Assembly: GCA_946405695.1 (NCBI GenBank)
Contig: CAMJIA010000068.1
Span: 1-7,873 of the forward strand
Direction: 5' to 3'
Length of the DNA: 7,873 nt
From: an uncultured Prevotellaceae bacterium
GTDB taxonomy: Bacteria; Bacteroidota; Bacteroidia; Bacteroidales; Bacteroidaceae
A model generated the notes under the pieces. It was not told the origin of the DNA, searched no databases, and saw nothing but the letters and a program-made list of their open reading frames with translations. Shown here one piece after another: positions 1-6,446 of this stretch. A program made the translations under genes and the position numbers. Each line of letters opens with the position of its first letter. The first letter of the stretch is position 1.

Positions 1-414
1 GCCCACTATGTAGAGCTGAAGCCGATGGTGAACCAGTTGCAGTGCAACACGCTCATCCAGCAGACAGACATCGAACCGATTCATGCTGAGTTTGGCACGA
101 AGATGATGGCGTGGGGACCGCTTGGCGGACAGGGTGTTGACGGCATCGTGAAGAGCGAGGTGCTGACTGCCATCGGAGCGAAATATGGTAAGAGTGCTGC
201 TCAGGTTGCCCTCCGCTGGCTCACCCAGCGCGGTGTCGTGGCTATTCCGAAGTCGAGCCACAAGGAGCGTATGGCGCAAAACTTTGACATCTTCGACTTC
301 ACGCTGAGCGATGACGAGATGGCTCAGATTGCTAAGATGAACCAGCACGACACGGGCATCATCAACTTCGGCGACCCACAGTTTGTGAAATACTTAATTC
401 AGAATTACGGATAA
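1..414 (+). CDS. Aldo/keto reductase, C-terminal part (5' end outside window)
   Basis: The reading frame is open from base 1 and stops with TAA at 412-414, giving the last 137 residues or so of an aldo/keto reductase, a soluble NAD(P)H-dependent enzyme that reduces aldehydes and ketones in the cytosol. The fragment covers the second half of the TIM barrel. MVNQLQCN matches the family's VNQ strand, MAWGPLGGQG matches the strand and loop after it, AAQVALRWLTQRGVVAIPKSS holds the cofactor-binding IPKS segment (K at about 249-251), and NFDIFDFTLSDDEM is the C-terminal helix region. The wording resembles the 2,5-diketogluconate reductase (DkgA-like, AKR5) branch more than the other complete aldo/keto reductase in this window. 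The catalytic Asp, Tyr, Lys and His lie upstream and cannot be checked. The next gene begins 14 bases downstream on the same strand, so co-transcription with the alcohol dehydrogenase is likely. The exact substrate is unknown. Confidence 0.93.
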   Translation, partial: AHYVELKPMVNQLQCNTLIQQTDIEPIHAEFGTKMMAWGPLGGQGVDGIVKSEVLTAIGAKYGKSAAQVALRWLTQRGVVAIPKSSHKERMAQNFDIFDFTLSDDEMAQIAKMNQHDTGIINFGDPQFVKYLIQNYG

Positions 415-428
415 TAAAAAATACAACT

Positions 429-1601
429 ATGCTTGGAAACTTTTCTTATTACAACCCCACCAAACTGTATTTTGGTGATGAGTCCCTGAACTTTCTCAAG
501 GACGAACTGAGAGGTTACGGCCCCATCGTAATGCTGAACTACGGCAGCGGAAGCGTGAAACGCAACGGCATCTATGATCAGGTAATAGCCATCTTGACAG
601 AGGCTGGTAAGACCATCGTGGAGAACCCAGGTGTGATGACCAATCCCACGCTGGAGAAACTGCACGAAGGCGTAAAGATAGCCCGCGAGAACGAAGTGGA
701 TTTGATTCTTGCCCTCGGTGGCGGCAGCGTATGCGACTACTCGAAGGCGGTGGCGGCATCGACCTATTACGAAGGCGACTATTGGGACAGGTTCTGGTTG
801 AAGCAGGAAAACCCTGCTAAGGATCAGCGTCTGTTGCCCGTGGGCTGCATTCTGACGATGGCGGGTACAGGCTCTGAGATGAACGCCGGCACAGTGATTA
901 CCGATGCTGAGCACACGTTCAAGGTGGGCCATGTATTCGACAGCCGTTTGATGCCAAAATTCTCCATCCTCAACCCGAAGTTTACGATGACCGTGCCTGA
1001 GAACCAGATGAAGGCCGGCATCTACGACATCATGAACCACATCATGGAGCAGTACTTCTCGGACTTCGACGACAACACCAGCGACTATTTGGCCGAGGGT
1101 CTGATGCGCTCTGTCATCCACAGCAGCCGCATTGCCGTCAAGAATCCGCAGGACTACGAGGCACGCTCGAACATTATGTGGACGGCCACGTGGGCGCTGA
1201 ACACCCTTATTGGATTGGGCAAGAAGGAAGACTGGATGGTTCACATGATAGGTCACAGCGTGGGTGCCTGGACGCACGCCCCTCACGGCTATGCGCTTGC
1301 CTCCGTCTCAATGGCCTACTATCGTCGCGCCATGCACAACGGCCTGCCAAAGTTCGTACGTTTCGCCAAGAACGTGTGGAATATCAGCAGTGACAAAATG
1401 ACCGACGAACAGATAGCCGAAGCAGGTCTGCAGGCCCTGAAAGCCTGGATGTTGGAGATTGGTCTGCCGCTCACCATTAGCGAACTCGGCGCTATCACCG
1501 AGATGATTCCCGGCATCACCGAGACCACCGTCGTCTATCCTGCCGGCTATCTGAATCTGACCAAGGAGGATGTGACTGAGATTCTAAAGGAGAGCATGTA
1601 A
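429..1601 (+). CDS. Iron-containing alcohol dehydrogenase (YqhD/butanol dehydrogenase-like)
   Basis: This complete 390-residue protein has the usual length of group III iron-dependent alcohol dehydrogenases, which interconvert aldehydes and alcohols with NAD(P)H in the cytosol. The N-terminal Rossmann-like half carries NYGSGSVKRNGIYDQV (about 37-52) and the nucleotide-binding LGGGSVCDYSK (96-106), followed by MAGTGSEMN (144-152). The all-helical half carries the metal site: Asp200 and His204 in GIYDIMNHIMEQY, and His272 and His286 in VHMIGHSVGAWTHAPHG. These align with the four ligands of E. coli YqhD, Asp194, His198, His267 and His281. The start is the first ATG, 14 bases after the preceding stop, behind the A-rich stretch ATAATAAAAAATACAAC rather than a Shine-Dalgarno, as is normal in Bacteroidetes. 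Pairing with an aldo/keto reductase suggests aldehyde detoxification or fermentative redox balancing; that is inference. The enzyme looks intact. Confidence 0.95.
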   Translation: MLGNFSYYNPTKLYFGDESLNFLKDELRGYGPIVMLNYGSGSVKRNGIYDQVIAILTEAGKTIVENPGVMTNPTLEKLHEGVKIARENEVDLILALGGGSVCDYSKAVAASTYYEGDYWDRFWLKQENPAKDQRLLPVGCILTMAGTGSEMNAGTVITDAEHTFKVGHVFDSRLMPKFSILNPKFTMTVPENQMKAGIYDIMNHIMEQYFSDFDDNTSDYLAEGLMRSVIHSSRIAVKNPQDYEARSNIMWTATWALNTLIGLGKKEDWMVHMIGHSVGAWTHAPHGYALASVSMAYYRRAMHNGLPKFVRFAKNVWNISSDKMTDEQIAEAGLQALKAWMLEIGLPLTISELGAITEMIPGITETTVVYPAGYLNLTKEDVTEILKESM

Positions 1602-1772
1602 GAAAACCTCATTTTCCCCTACGTAGGTATTGCGAAGTACGCGTATCACTTGATAAGCAAATGTAGCGCAAATCGCTCCAGTGGATTCGTGAACAGTCGA
1701 TGGATGCCAACTGTATCGATAGCCTTGCCACTCACGATACAGACATCAAACCTCATGTGAGAGAGTTGTAGA
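1602..1772. other. Convergent intergenic gap with small palindromes, no clear gene
   Basis: This gap separates the 3' ends of two convergent genes. It contains a perfect 10-base palindrome, CCTACGTAGG (1618-1627), and an 8-base inverted repeat, CTGTATCG (1711-1718) with CGATACAG (1735-1742), around a 16-base loop. Neither stem is followed by a T run on either strand, so neither is a convincing intrinsic terminator. A + strand frame is open from 1667 to a TAG at 1769-1771 and reads like protein (for instance WIREQSMDANCIDSL), but it has an in-frame stop at 1664-1666 and no recognisable family. It may be a gene remnant or chance. Confidence 0.4.
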
Positions 1773-2672
1773 TTATCGTTTCTTCAGATATTCGCTGGGC
1801 GAGAGGCCAAAGTGACGCTTGAATGTGCGCGTAAAATGCTGGGGATAGTCGAACCCCAGCATTTCTGCTGTTTCGGTGATGGTGTGGCCTGCGATGAGCA
1901 GTTGTTGAGCGCGCTGCATGACGAAACGGCGGATGGCGGAGGAGGCATTGTCGCCCGTCATCTGGCGGATGAGGTCGCCGAAGTAGTTAGGCGAGAGGAA
2001 CAGTTCCTGGGCACAATAGCGCACAGTGGGCATGCCGTGCTTACGGTAGAGCCGTTGGTCGTAGTAGCGCTTCAGCAGAGCATCAAAGCGCATCAGAAGA
2101 TCGTTGGTCTGGTTCTGCGCCTCGGTCTGGAACTGGCGATGGTAGAATCGCACACTGTATTCCAGAATCAACTGGAGATAAGTCACAACAATGTTCTTCA
2201 GGTGTTGGTCGTCGACGTGCGTCTGCAGTTCGTGGCGAATCATCTTCATACACATGGTCAGCGTACGCAGTTCGTCAGGCAGCATCTGCAAGGCTTCACT
2301 TTCGTAGTAGGAAAAGAAATGGAAGTCATCGATGCGACCCTCCAAAGGTGTGCCCACGAGTAGCTGTTGTGAGAACATGAGTACCCAGCCTCGGATGTGG
2401 ATAATTTCGCCGTTGTCGCTGACGCCCCCTATCTGACCAGGTGAGACGCAGAGCAGCGAGCCGCTGCTGAAACGGTACTGCCCCTGACCGTAGCTGATTG
2501 TGTATGGACTCTCTTCGAGCAGGAAAATGCCATATACACCATAGTTGCAGAGTGCATGGCGGCAGTGTTCCAGTTCGTCGTAGTGTACCACGCAAATGTC
2601 GTCGTGCAATACCTCGGCGCCCACATATTGTGCATAGTCGTTGGGCGTGTTTACCTTCAGAATCTTCTCCAT
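1773..2672 (-). CDS. AraC-family transcriptional regulator
   Basis: This 299-residue protein has the usual AraC size and layout. Residues 1-175 or so form a ligand-sensing, probably cupin-like N-terminal domain (YGVYGIFLLEESPYTISY and FSSGSLLCVSPGQ are typical of this type). The C-terminal 100 residues form the double helix-turn-helix DNA-binding domain. Helix-turn-helix 1 is at about 217-239 (VRYCAQELFLSPNYFGDLIR) and helix-turn-helix 2 at about 264-292, ending in the AraC signature GFDYPQHFTRTFKRHFGLSPSEY. The ATG at 2670-2672 is chosen because the N-terminal domain begins there and a promoter lies just upstream. The gene is divergent from the operon that begins at 2894, the standard arrangement for a local regulator of that operon. 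A pair of 21-base-spaced direct repeats lies between them. The inducing ligand cannot be read from sequence; a substrate of the neighbouring enzymes is a reasonable guess. Confidence 0.95.
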   Translation of the reverse strand: MEKILKVNTPNDYAQYVGAEVLHDDICVVHYDELEHCRHALCNYGVYGIFLLEESPYTISYGQGQYRFSSGSLLCVSPGQIGGVSDNGEIIHIRGWVLMFSQQLLVGTPLEGRIDDFHFFSYYESEALQMLPDELRTLTMCMKMIRHELQTHVDDQHLKNIVVTYLQLILEYSVRFYHRQFQTEAQNQTNDLLMRFDALLKRYYDQRLYRKHGMPTVRYCAQELFLSPNYFGDLIRQMTGDNASSAIRRFVMQRAQQLLIAGHTITETAEMLGFDYPQHFTRTFKRHFGLSPSEYLKKR

Positions 2673-2678
2673 TATTCA

Positions 2679-2689
2679 ACGTTTAACGT
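2679..2689. promoter_or_regulatory. Short palindrome around the predicted araC-type start site
   Basis: ACGTT and AACGT form a perfect inverted repeat with a single T between them. It sits between the -7 box and the start codon of the regulator, where the transcript should begin. It could be an operator half-site pair or a chance palindrome; 5-base arms are short. Confidence 0.25.
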
Positions 2690-2691
2690 CA

Positions 2692-2723
2692 CAAAGATAA
2701 TACTTTTTCGCAGATTCCGTAAA
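2692..2723 (-). promoter_or_regulatory. Bacteroidetes-type promoter of the AraC regulator gene
   Basis: Read on the - strand, bases 2699-2692 are TATCTTTG, an exact match to the Bacteroidetes -7 box TAnnTTTG. At the expected distance, with centres 26 bases apart, bases 2723-2720 read TTTA, three of four matches to the -33 TTTG element. The predicted transcription start falls near 2685, giving a leader of roughly 13 bases. The -33 element lies inside the first copy of the TCCGTAAA repeat, so a regulator bound there could repress its own gene. Confidence 0.6.
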
Positions 2724-2752
2724 TTTGGTAAATCAATCCGTAAAATGTTTAA
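2714..2752. promoter_or_regulatory. Putative AraC-family operator: direct repeats 21 bases apart
   Basis: TCCGTAAA occurs at 2716-2723 and again at 2737-2744, exactly 21 bases later. Comparing the two copies at this offset, further matches occur at 2714/2735, 2725/2746 and 2729-2731/2750-2752, the last giving TAA in both copies. AraC-family proteins usually bind two direct-repeat half-sites about two helical turns apart, so this fits well. The repeats lie over the -33 region of the regulator's own promoter and just before the -7 box of the divergent operon, suited to autoregulation and activation. That the neighbouring regulator binds here is inference. Confidence 0.55.
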
Positions 2753-2782
2753 TATATTGTAACGAAAAACGCCATAACTTTG
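2748..2782 (+). promoter_or_regulatory. Predicted promoter of the aldo/keto reductase operon
   Basis: TAACTTTG at 2775-2782 matches the Bacteroidetes -7 consensus TAnnTTTG exactly. The -33 side is weak: only TTTA at 2748-2751, about 3 bases further away than ideal, and no TTTG at the expected place. A good -7 box with a poor -33 element is what an activator-dependent promoter would look like, and the 21-base direct repeats end right at this position. The start site should be near 2789, leaving a leader of about 105 bases before the first gene. Confidence 0.55.
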
Positions 2783-2787
2783 CACCA

Positions 2788-2858
2788 TGTAAACAGGTTG
2801 CGATTCTGGCGGTTCATCGGCATAGTCCAAGCAATTCTGACTATGCTCATGGTTTACA
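2788..2858 (+). promoter_or_regulatory. Nested inverted repeats in the operon leader
   Basis: An outer 7-base pair, TGTAAAC (2788-2794) with GTTTACA (2852-2858), encloses an inner 8-base pair, GCATAGTC (2820-2827) with GACTATGC (2839-2846), which has an 11-base loop. A competing pair, CCATG (2785-2789) with CATGG (2848-2852), overlaps the outer arms, so two alternative folds are possible. The element lies between the predicted start site and the first gene. It matches no riboswitch that I recognise, and there is no T run after it. It may be a structured leader or a protein-binding site. Confidence 0.35.
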
Positions 2859-2893
2859 CAGAATTAGACCCAGAAACTTAAATACTGAAGATT

Positions 2894-3829
2894 ATGAATA
2901 AGATTGCATTAGGTACCTGGGCCTGGGGCGCAGGAGCATTCGGAGGAGACTCCGTATTTGGAAGTAATACGAACGTAGAAAACTTGAAGCCAGTGTTCGA
3001 TGCGGCGATGAAAGCCGGACTGAGCCTCTGGGATACCGCCACCGTCTATGGCATGGGCGAATCCGAAAAAATTCTCGCCACACTAGCTAAGGACTATCGT
3101 CGTGAGGATGTGCAAATATCCACGAAGTTCACACCGCAGTTGGCTGAGGTCTATGAGAACTCTGTGGAAAAGATGGCCGACGCCTCGCTGGAGCGCATGG
3201 GACTGGACTACATCGACATATACTGGATTCACAACCCGATGGATGTGGAGCGCTGGACTCCAGGTCTGATTCCCCTGTTGCAGTCAGGCAAAGTAAAGCG
3301 CGTAGGTGTGTCGAATCATAACATTCTGGAGATTCAGCGTGCCAATGAGATACTGGGCAAAGCGGGCTTTAAGGTCTCCGCTGTGCAGAACCACTTCTCT
3401 CTGCTCTACCGCTCAAGTGAAAAGGGCGGCGTGCTGGACTATTGCCGTGAGCAGGGTATCGAATTCTGGGCCTACATGGTACTGGAGCAGGGTGCGCTCA
3501 GTGGCATATATAACAAGGAGAACCCACTGCCAGCAGAGAGCGACCGCGGCAAGAAATACAACCCTGTGCTGCCGCAGTTAGAGGCGCTGACCAACGAGAT
3601 GACCACAATCGGACGGAAATACGGTGCATCCTGTTCGCAGATAGGCATCGCCTGGGCCATCGCCAAGGGTACACTGCCCATCATCGGAGCCACTAAGGAG
3701 CACCACGTCATCGAGGCTGCCAAGGCCGCAAAGATTCTGTTGACAGCAGAGGAAATTGCCCGTCTGGAACAGTTGGCCGATGCCACGGGCATCGACACCC
3801 GTGGAGGATGGGAACACAGTATGGAGTGA
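2894..3829 (+). CDS. Aldo/keto reductase (cytosolic)
   Basis: This complete 311-residue NAD(P)H-dependent oxidoreductase has the usual TIM-barrel length. The catalytic tetrad is visible: Asp47 and Tyr52 in LWDTATVYGMGESE, Lys78 in ISTKF and His113 in IDIYWIHNP. Further family signatures are VKRVGVSNHN (134-143), the substrate and cofactor strand VQNHFSLLYR (164-173), and IPIIGAT-like LPIIGATKEHHV (261-272), which holds the cofactor 2'-phosphate and adenine contacts. There is no signal peptide, so it acts in the cytosol, unlike the four proteins encoded after it. It is the first gene of the operon, divergent from the AraC-family regulator. The ATG follows the A-rich stretch AATACTGAAGATT. The next gene starts 45 bases downstream across a GA-rich repeat. 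It probably reduces a carbonyl compound related to the substrates of the exported enzymes; the actual substrate is unknown. Confidence 0.95.
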   Translation: MNKIALGTWAWGAGAFGGDSVFGSNTNVENLKPVFDAAMKAGLSLWDTATVYGMGESEKILATLAKDYRREDVQISTKFTPQLAEVYENSVEKMADASLERMGLDYIDIYWIHNPMDVERWTPGLIPLLQSGKVKRVGVSNHNILEIQRANEILGKAGFKVSAVQNHFSLLYRSSEKGGVLDYCREQGIEFWAYMVLEQGALSGIYNKENPLPAESDRGKKYNPVLPQLEALTNEMTTIGRKYGASCSQIGIAWAIAKGTLPIIGATKEHHVIEAAKAAKILLTAEEIARLEQLADATGIDTRGGWEHSME

Positions 3830-3835
3830 AAGTAA

Positions 3836-3883
3836 AGAGTGAAAAGCGAAAAGTTATTATTGAAGAGTGAAAAGTGAAAAAAT
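3836..3883 (+). repeat. GA-rich imperfect direct repeat between operon genes
   Basis: AGAGTGAAAAGCGAAAAG (from 3836) recurs as AGAGTGAAAAGTGAAAAA (from 3864), 28 bases later, and is itself built of short TGAAAAG units. The second copy overlaps the GTG start codon of the next gene at 3874. Similar GTGAAAAG runs are often seen between Bacteroides and Prevotella genes. Slippage here could change spacing or supply extra GTG starts. Confidence 0.6.
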
Positions 3884-5292
3884 TGCTATCGCATTTGTTT
3901 AACGTATTGCTTGCAATGATGCTTACAACTGCAACAATGGCGCAGGGCGTGGTGGATGTGCACAGCCACATCATCACCCCAGAGTTGGTTTCAGCCTTAG
4001 AAAACGAAGGGCGACTTATGGATGAGGGATTTCCCCTTCCGAAGTACGACATTGAGAGTCATCTCAAATGGATGGACAAGGTAGGTGTTCAGACATCGGT
4101 GCTGACATTGGCTGCTCCACAGCCGACATCACCAAAAGTAGTGAGACAGGCCAACGAGTCCGCAGCTCGTATCAAGGGCGAACACCCAGGTCGGTTTCTG
4201 TTTTGTGCAGCTTTGCCGCTGCCCGATGTCTCGAAAGCCATTGAAGAGGCAAAGTATGCACTTGACGTGCTGAAAGCCGATGGCATCAAGTTGGCGACGA
4301 ATGTGCAAGGACAGTATCTTGGCTCACCAGAACTCGACACGTTGTTCTCTGTATTGAACGACCGCAAGGCCGTAGTGATTCTGCATCCCCATCGTCCTGA
4401 GCCAGTGAGCAAGCAGGTAATGGCACAAACACCGCTTGCCATGCAGGAATACCTCGCAGAGACCACCCGTGCCGTATCGAACATGATAAGCCGTAACGTA
4501 CTGGCCCGCTATCCGCAACTGAAAATCGTCGTGCCTCATTGCGGAGCCTACCTGCCGCTGGCCATACCCCGCATGAAGTCGCTGACGCCTGTGATGCAGG
4601 CGAACAAAATGGTAGGCGAGATAGACTACGAGGCTAACCTCCGTGCATTGTATTTCGACCTTGCCGGCGCACATAGCCCTGAGACTATCCGCATGTTGCT
4701 CACCATCACCACGCCCGACCACCTGCTCTACGGCTCCGACTATCCCTACGTTGCCCCACAGGTGCTCACCCAAAGCCTCGCCCGCATGAAGCAATATCTA
4801 TCCACAGAACCCGACCTTGCCCCGTTCCGCGAGATGATACTTCACAAGAATGCAAGGAACCTCATCCCTAATTCCTCCCCAAAGGGCACAGGGGTTGATT
4901 ATCCTGCTGACGAAAATCAAGCCGATGAAGCAACGACTCCCCTCTCCACTCAGAGAGTGAATGGATGTGAGACTTTTCTCTTCCGTCTTGCCGAAATCGA
5001 GGTATATCCCCAATATCTGAAAGAATACCTCGCCGCTGCAGCCGAGATACAAAAGGCAAGCCTCGCCGAGGAGCCTGGCGTTGTCTGCCTATTCCCCACA
5101 CAGACCAAGGAGGATTCCACACAAATCCGCATCCTCGAAATCTACGCCTCGCAGCAGGCCTACCAGCAGCACATCCAGACCGCCCACTTCCAGAAGTACA
5201 AGCAGGGCACGCTCCACATGGTGAAGCATCTAAAACTGCAAGACCTCCAGCCGCTGACACCAGAGACAATGAGCGTGATTTTCAAACGGTAA
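3874..5292 (+). CDS. Exported ACMSD-like amidohydrolase fused to a C-terminal ABM domain
   Basis: This 472-residue protein has three parts. Residues 1-23 are a signal peptide (KKLLSHLF, a hydrophobic core, then TMA before Gln24), so it should be exported to the periplasm. Residues 25-332 are an amidohydrolase-2 barrel related to ACMSD and gamma-resorcylate decarboxylase, enzymes that hydrolyse or decarboxylate small, often aromatic, acids at a metal centre. Likely metal and catalytic residues are His30 and His32 (VDVHSH), His171 (ILHPHR), His222 (VVPHCG) and Asp288 (YGSDYP). A charged linker (about 335-364) leads to residues 366-460, an antibiotic-biosynthesis-monooxygenase domain like YgiN (FLFRLAEIEVYPQYLKEY, EEPGVVCLF, ILEIYASQQAYQQHIQT, HFQKY). 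Translation starts at GTG: the frame has a stop at 3868-3870, and the GTG supplies the charged start of the signal peptide. It is operon gene 2; gene 4 is a separate ABM protein. The substrate is unknown. Confidence 0.9.
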   Translation: MKKLLSHLFNVLLAMMLTTATMAQGVVDVHSHIITPELVSALENEGRLMDEGFPLPKYDIESHLKWMDKVGVQTSVLTLAAPQPTSPKVVRQANESAARIKGEHPGRFLFCAALPLPDVSKAIEEAKYALDVLKADGIKLATNVQGQYLGSPELDTLFSVLNDRKAVVILHPHRPEPVSKQVMAQTPLAMQEYLAETTRAVSNMISRNVLARYPQLKIVVPHCGAYLPLAIPRMKSLTPVMQANKMVGEIDYEANLRALYFDLAGAHSPETIRMLLTITTPDHLLYGSDYPYVAPQVLTQSLARMKQYLSTEPDLAPFREMILHKNARNLIPNSSPKGTGVDYPADENQADEATTPLSTQRVNGCETFLFRLAEIEVYPQYLKEYLAAAAEIQKASLAEEPGVVCLFPTQTKEDSTQIRILEIYASQQAYQQHIQTAHFQKYKQGTLHMVKHLKLQDLQPLTPETMSVIFKR

Positions 5293-5306
5293 AAACAATA
5301 CAAACG

Positions 5307-6011
5307 ATGAAGAAGATACTAACGATTATCTGTAGTTTGCTCCTAGCTGTAAGCAGCACCATGAATGCAAAGACACTCATAGTGTATTACAGCTATACAA
5401 ACAGCTGCCACGATATTGTGCAGACGCTGACATCGCTAATAGAGGCTGATGTACTGAGAATTGAACCTGCTGACAAGACACAGAAGTACGAAGCGAATAA
5501 CTATGCCGTCAGCATGCAGTTGTTGGAAGCTATCAATGACTCACCCAACGATGCTGCGAGTTATCCCGCTATCGATCCTATATGTATCACCGACCTCACG
5601 TCCTATCAGACCATCATTATCGTCACGCCCCTTTGGTGGAGCCAGATGGCAGCCATCATGCAGACCTACCTCTTTCATCATGGTGGGGAGATGACTGGCA
5701 AAAACGTCGGACTGATTGTGTCGAGTGCCAGCAGCGGCATCAGCGGTGTGGTCAGCGACTGCCAGCGTTTAGTTCCCAACGGCAAATATTTCAGCGAGAA
5801 TCTGTGGATCAACAATTCCAACCGTTCCAATCGCAGTACGCTGATTCAGAACTGGCTCACAGCTGTTAATTACGATGCCGTGACCGCCATCGAGACTCCT
5901 GCCACAAGGAACACCGCTACGGCTAGCTACTACTCCATCTCCGGTATGCGTCTGTCTCAAGCCCCGAAATACGGTATATTCATCGTAGATGGAAAGAAAA
6001 TAATCAAGTAA
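5307..6011 (+). CDS. Exported flavodoxin-like protein with C-terminal sorting-like tail
   Basis: This 234-residue protein begins with a signal peptide (KKILTIICSLLLAVSSTMNA, cleavage near 21). Residues 22-190 or so follow a flavodoxin fold: strand 1, TLIVYYSYTNSC (23-34), forms the FMN phosphate loop; TIIIVTPLWWSQMAAIMQTY (102-121) is the second FMN-contacting loop; VGLIVSSASSGISGVVSDCQRLVP (134-157) is the strand and helix typical of flavodoxin-4 members. Such proteins carry electrons through FMN and are normally cytosolic, so export is unusual. A low-complexity joint (TPATRNTATAS) leads to the tail at 207-234 (YYSISGMRL...GIFIVDGKKIIK), which resembles the short C-terminal repeats on many Prevotella secreted proteins and recalls type IX secretion tails. 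The start ATG is 14 bases after the preceding stop. It probably passes electrons to or from the other exported enzymes; no partner can be named from sequence. Confidence 0.87.
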   Translation: MKKILTIICSLLLAVSSTMNAKTLIVYYSYTNSCHDIVQTLTSLIEADVLRIEPADKTQKYEANNYAVSMQLLEAINDSPNDAASYPAIDPICITDLTSYQTIIIVTPLWWSQMAAIMQTYLFHHGGEMTGKNVGLIVSSASSGISGVVSDCQRLVPNGKYFSENLWINNSNRSNRSTLIQNWLTAVNYDAVTAIETPATRNTATASYYSISGMRLSQAPKYGIFIVDGKKIIK

Positions 6012-6013
6012 AA

Positions 6014-6020
6014 AAAGGAG
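6014..6020 (+). promoter_or_regulatory. Strong Shine-Dalgarno site before the small ABM gene
   Basis: AAAGGAG sits 6 bases before the ATG at 6027, a near-ideal ribosome-binding site. It stands out because the other genes here rely on A-rich leaders. It fixes the start at the first of two adjacent ATG codons (6027 or 6030) and suggests this small protein is made at a higher rate than its neighbours. Confidence 0.7.
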
Positions 6021-6026
6021 AATAGT

Positions 6027-6431
6027 ATGATGAGAAGAGCATTTGTAATATCGTTTTTAATGGCTTTGTCAGCTTTGGCATCGCTACATAGCGATGCCCA
6101 GATAACCATCAACATCCGCTATACTAGCCAGGACGGTGGAGCCAGAAAATATGTTGAAGAAATGGAAAAGAGCGGAATAGCCACCCGCATTCGTGCTATA
6201 GAAGGTTGCTTGGGATATGATTATTTCTATCCTGCTGACGATCCTGACGGTTTGTTGCTAATTGACAGTTGGGAGAACCAGGAAGCCTTGAACCGCTATC
6301 ATAGTTCTCCCGCGATGAAGGAAGCGTCCGACCTGAGAGAGAAATATGGTTTGGGCGGACGTACTATTAAGGTATATAGACCTATTGACCCTCAAAGAGA
6401 AGAGAAATCGTCAGAACAAAAGAAGCCCTAA
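6027..6431 (+). CDS. Small exported antibiotic-biosynthesis-monooxygenase (ABM) domain protein
   Basis: This 134-residue protein consists of a signal peptide (MMRRAFVISFLMALSALASLHSDA, cleavage before Gln25) and one ABM ferredoxin-like domain at about 26-118. The domain shows the usual strand ITINIRYTS, a helix with VEEMEKSG, the central GCLGYDYFYP, then LLLIDSWENQEALNRYHSSPAMKE and a final strand TIKVYRP. ABM proteins such as YgiN act on quinols or aromatic polyketides without a metal or bound cofactor, or serve as heme- or flavin-related partners. The C-terminus (REEKSSEQKKP) is short, charged and probably flexible. It lies 15 bases after the flavodoxin gene and 12 bases before the remnant reading frame at 6444. 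It is the second ABM domain in the operon, after the one fused to the amidohydrolase; the two may act together or as a dimer. The substrate is unknown. Confidence 0.88.
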   Translation: MMRRAFVISFLMALSALASLHSDAQITINIRYTSQDGGARKYVEEMEKSGIATRIRAIEGCLGYDYFYPADDPDGLLLIDSWENQEALNRYHSSPAMKEASDLREKYGLGGRTIKVYRPIDPQREEKSSEQKKP

Positions 6432-6446
6432 AAGAGCAATGATATG

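Noticed and set aside
405..1286. Long - strand open frame (293 codons) opposite the alcohol dehydrogenase
   Set aside because: It lies wholly antisense to a gene with intact catalytic motifs, its translation is rich in Arg, His and Val with no family resemblance, and it is explained by the codon bias of the real gene.
1711..1742. Inverted repeat CTGTATCG/CGATACAG as a bidirectional terminator between convergent genes
   Set aside because: The loop is 16 bases and there is no T run after the stem on either strand, so intrinsic termination is not supported.
2326..2679. - strand open frame overlapping the start of the AraC regulator
   Set aside because: It is a shifted-frame shadow of the regulator, with an Arg-rich translation and no domain.
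3830..3883. GA-rich repeat as a CRISPR-like or mobile-element end
   Set aside because: There are only two imperfect copies with a 28-base period and no spacers, terminal inverted repeats or nearby transposase.
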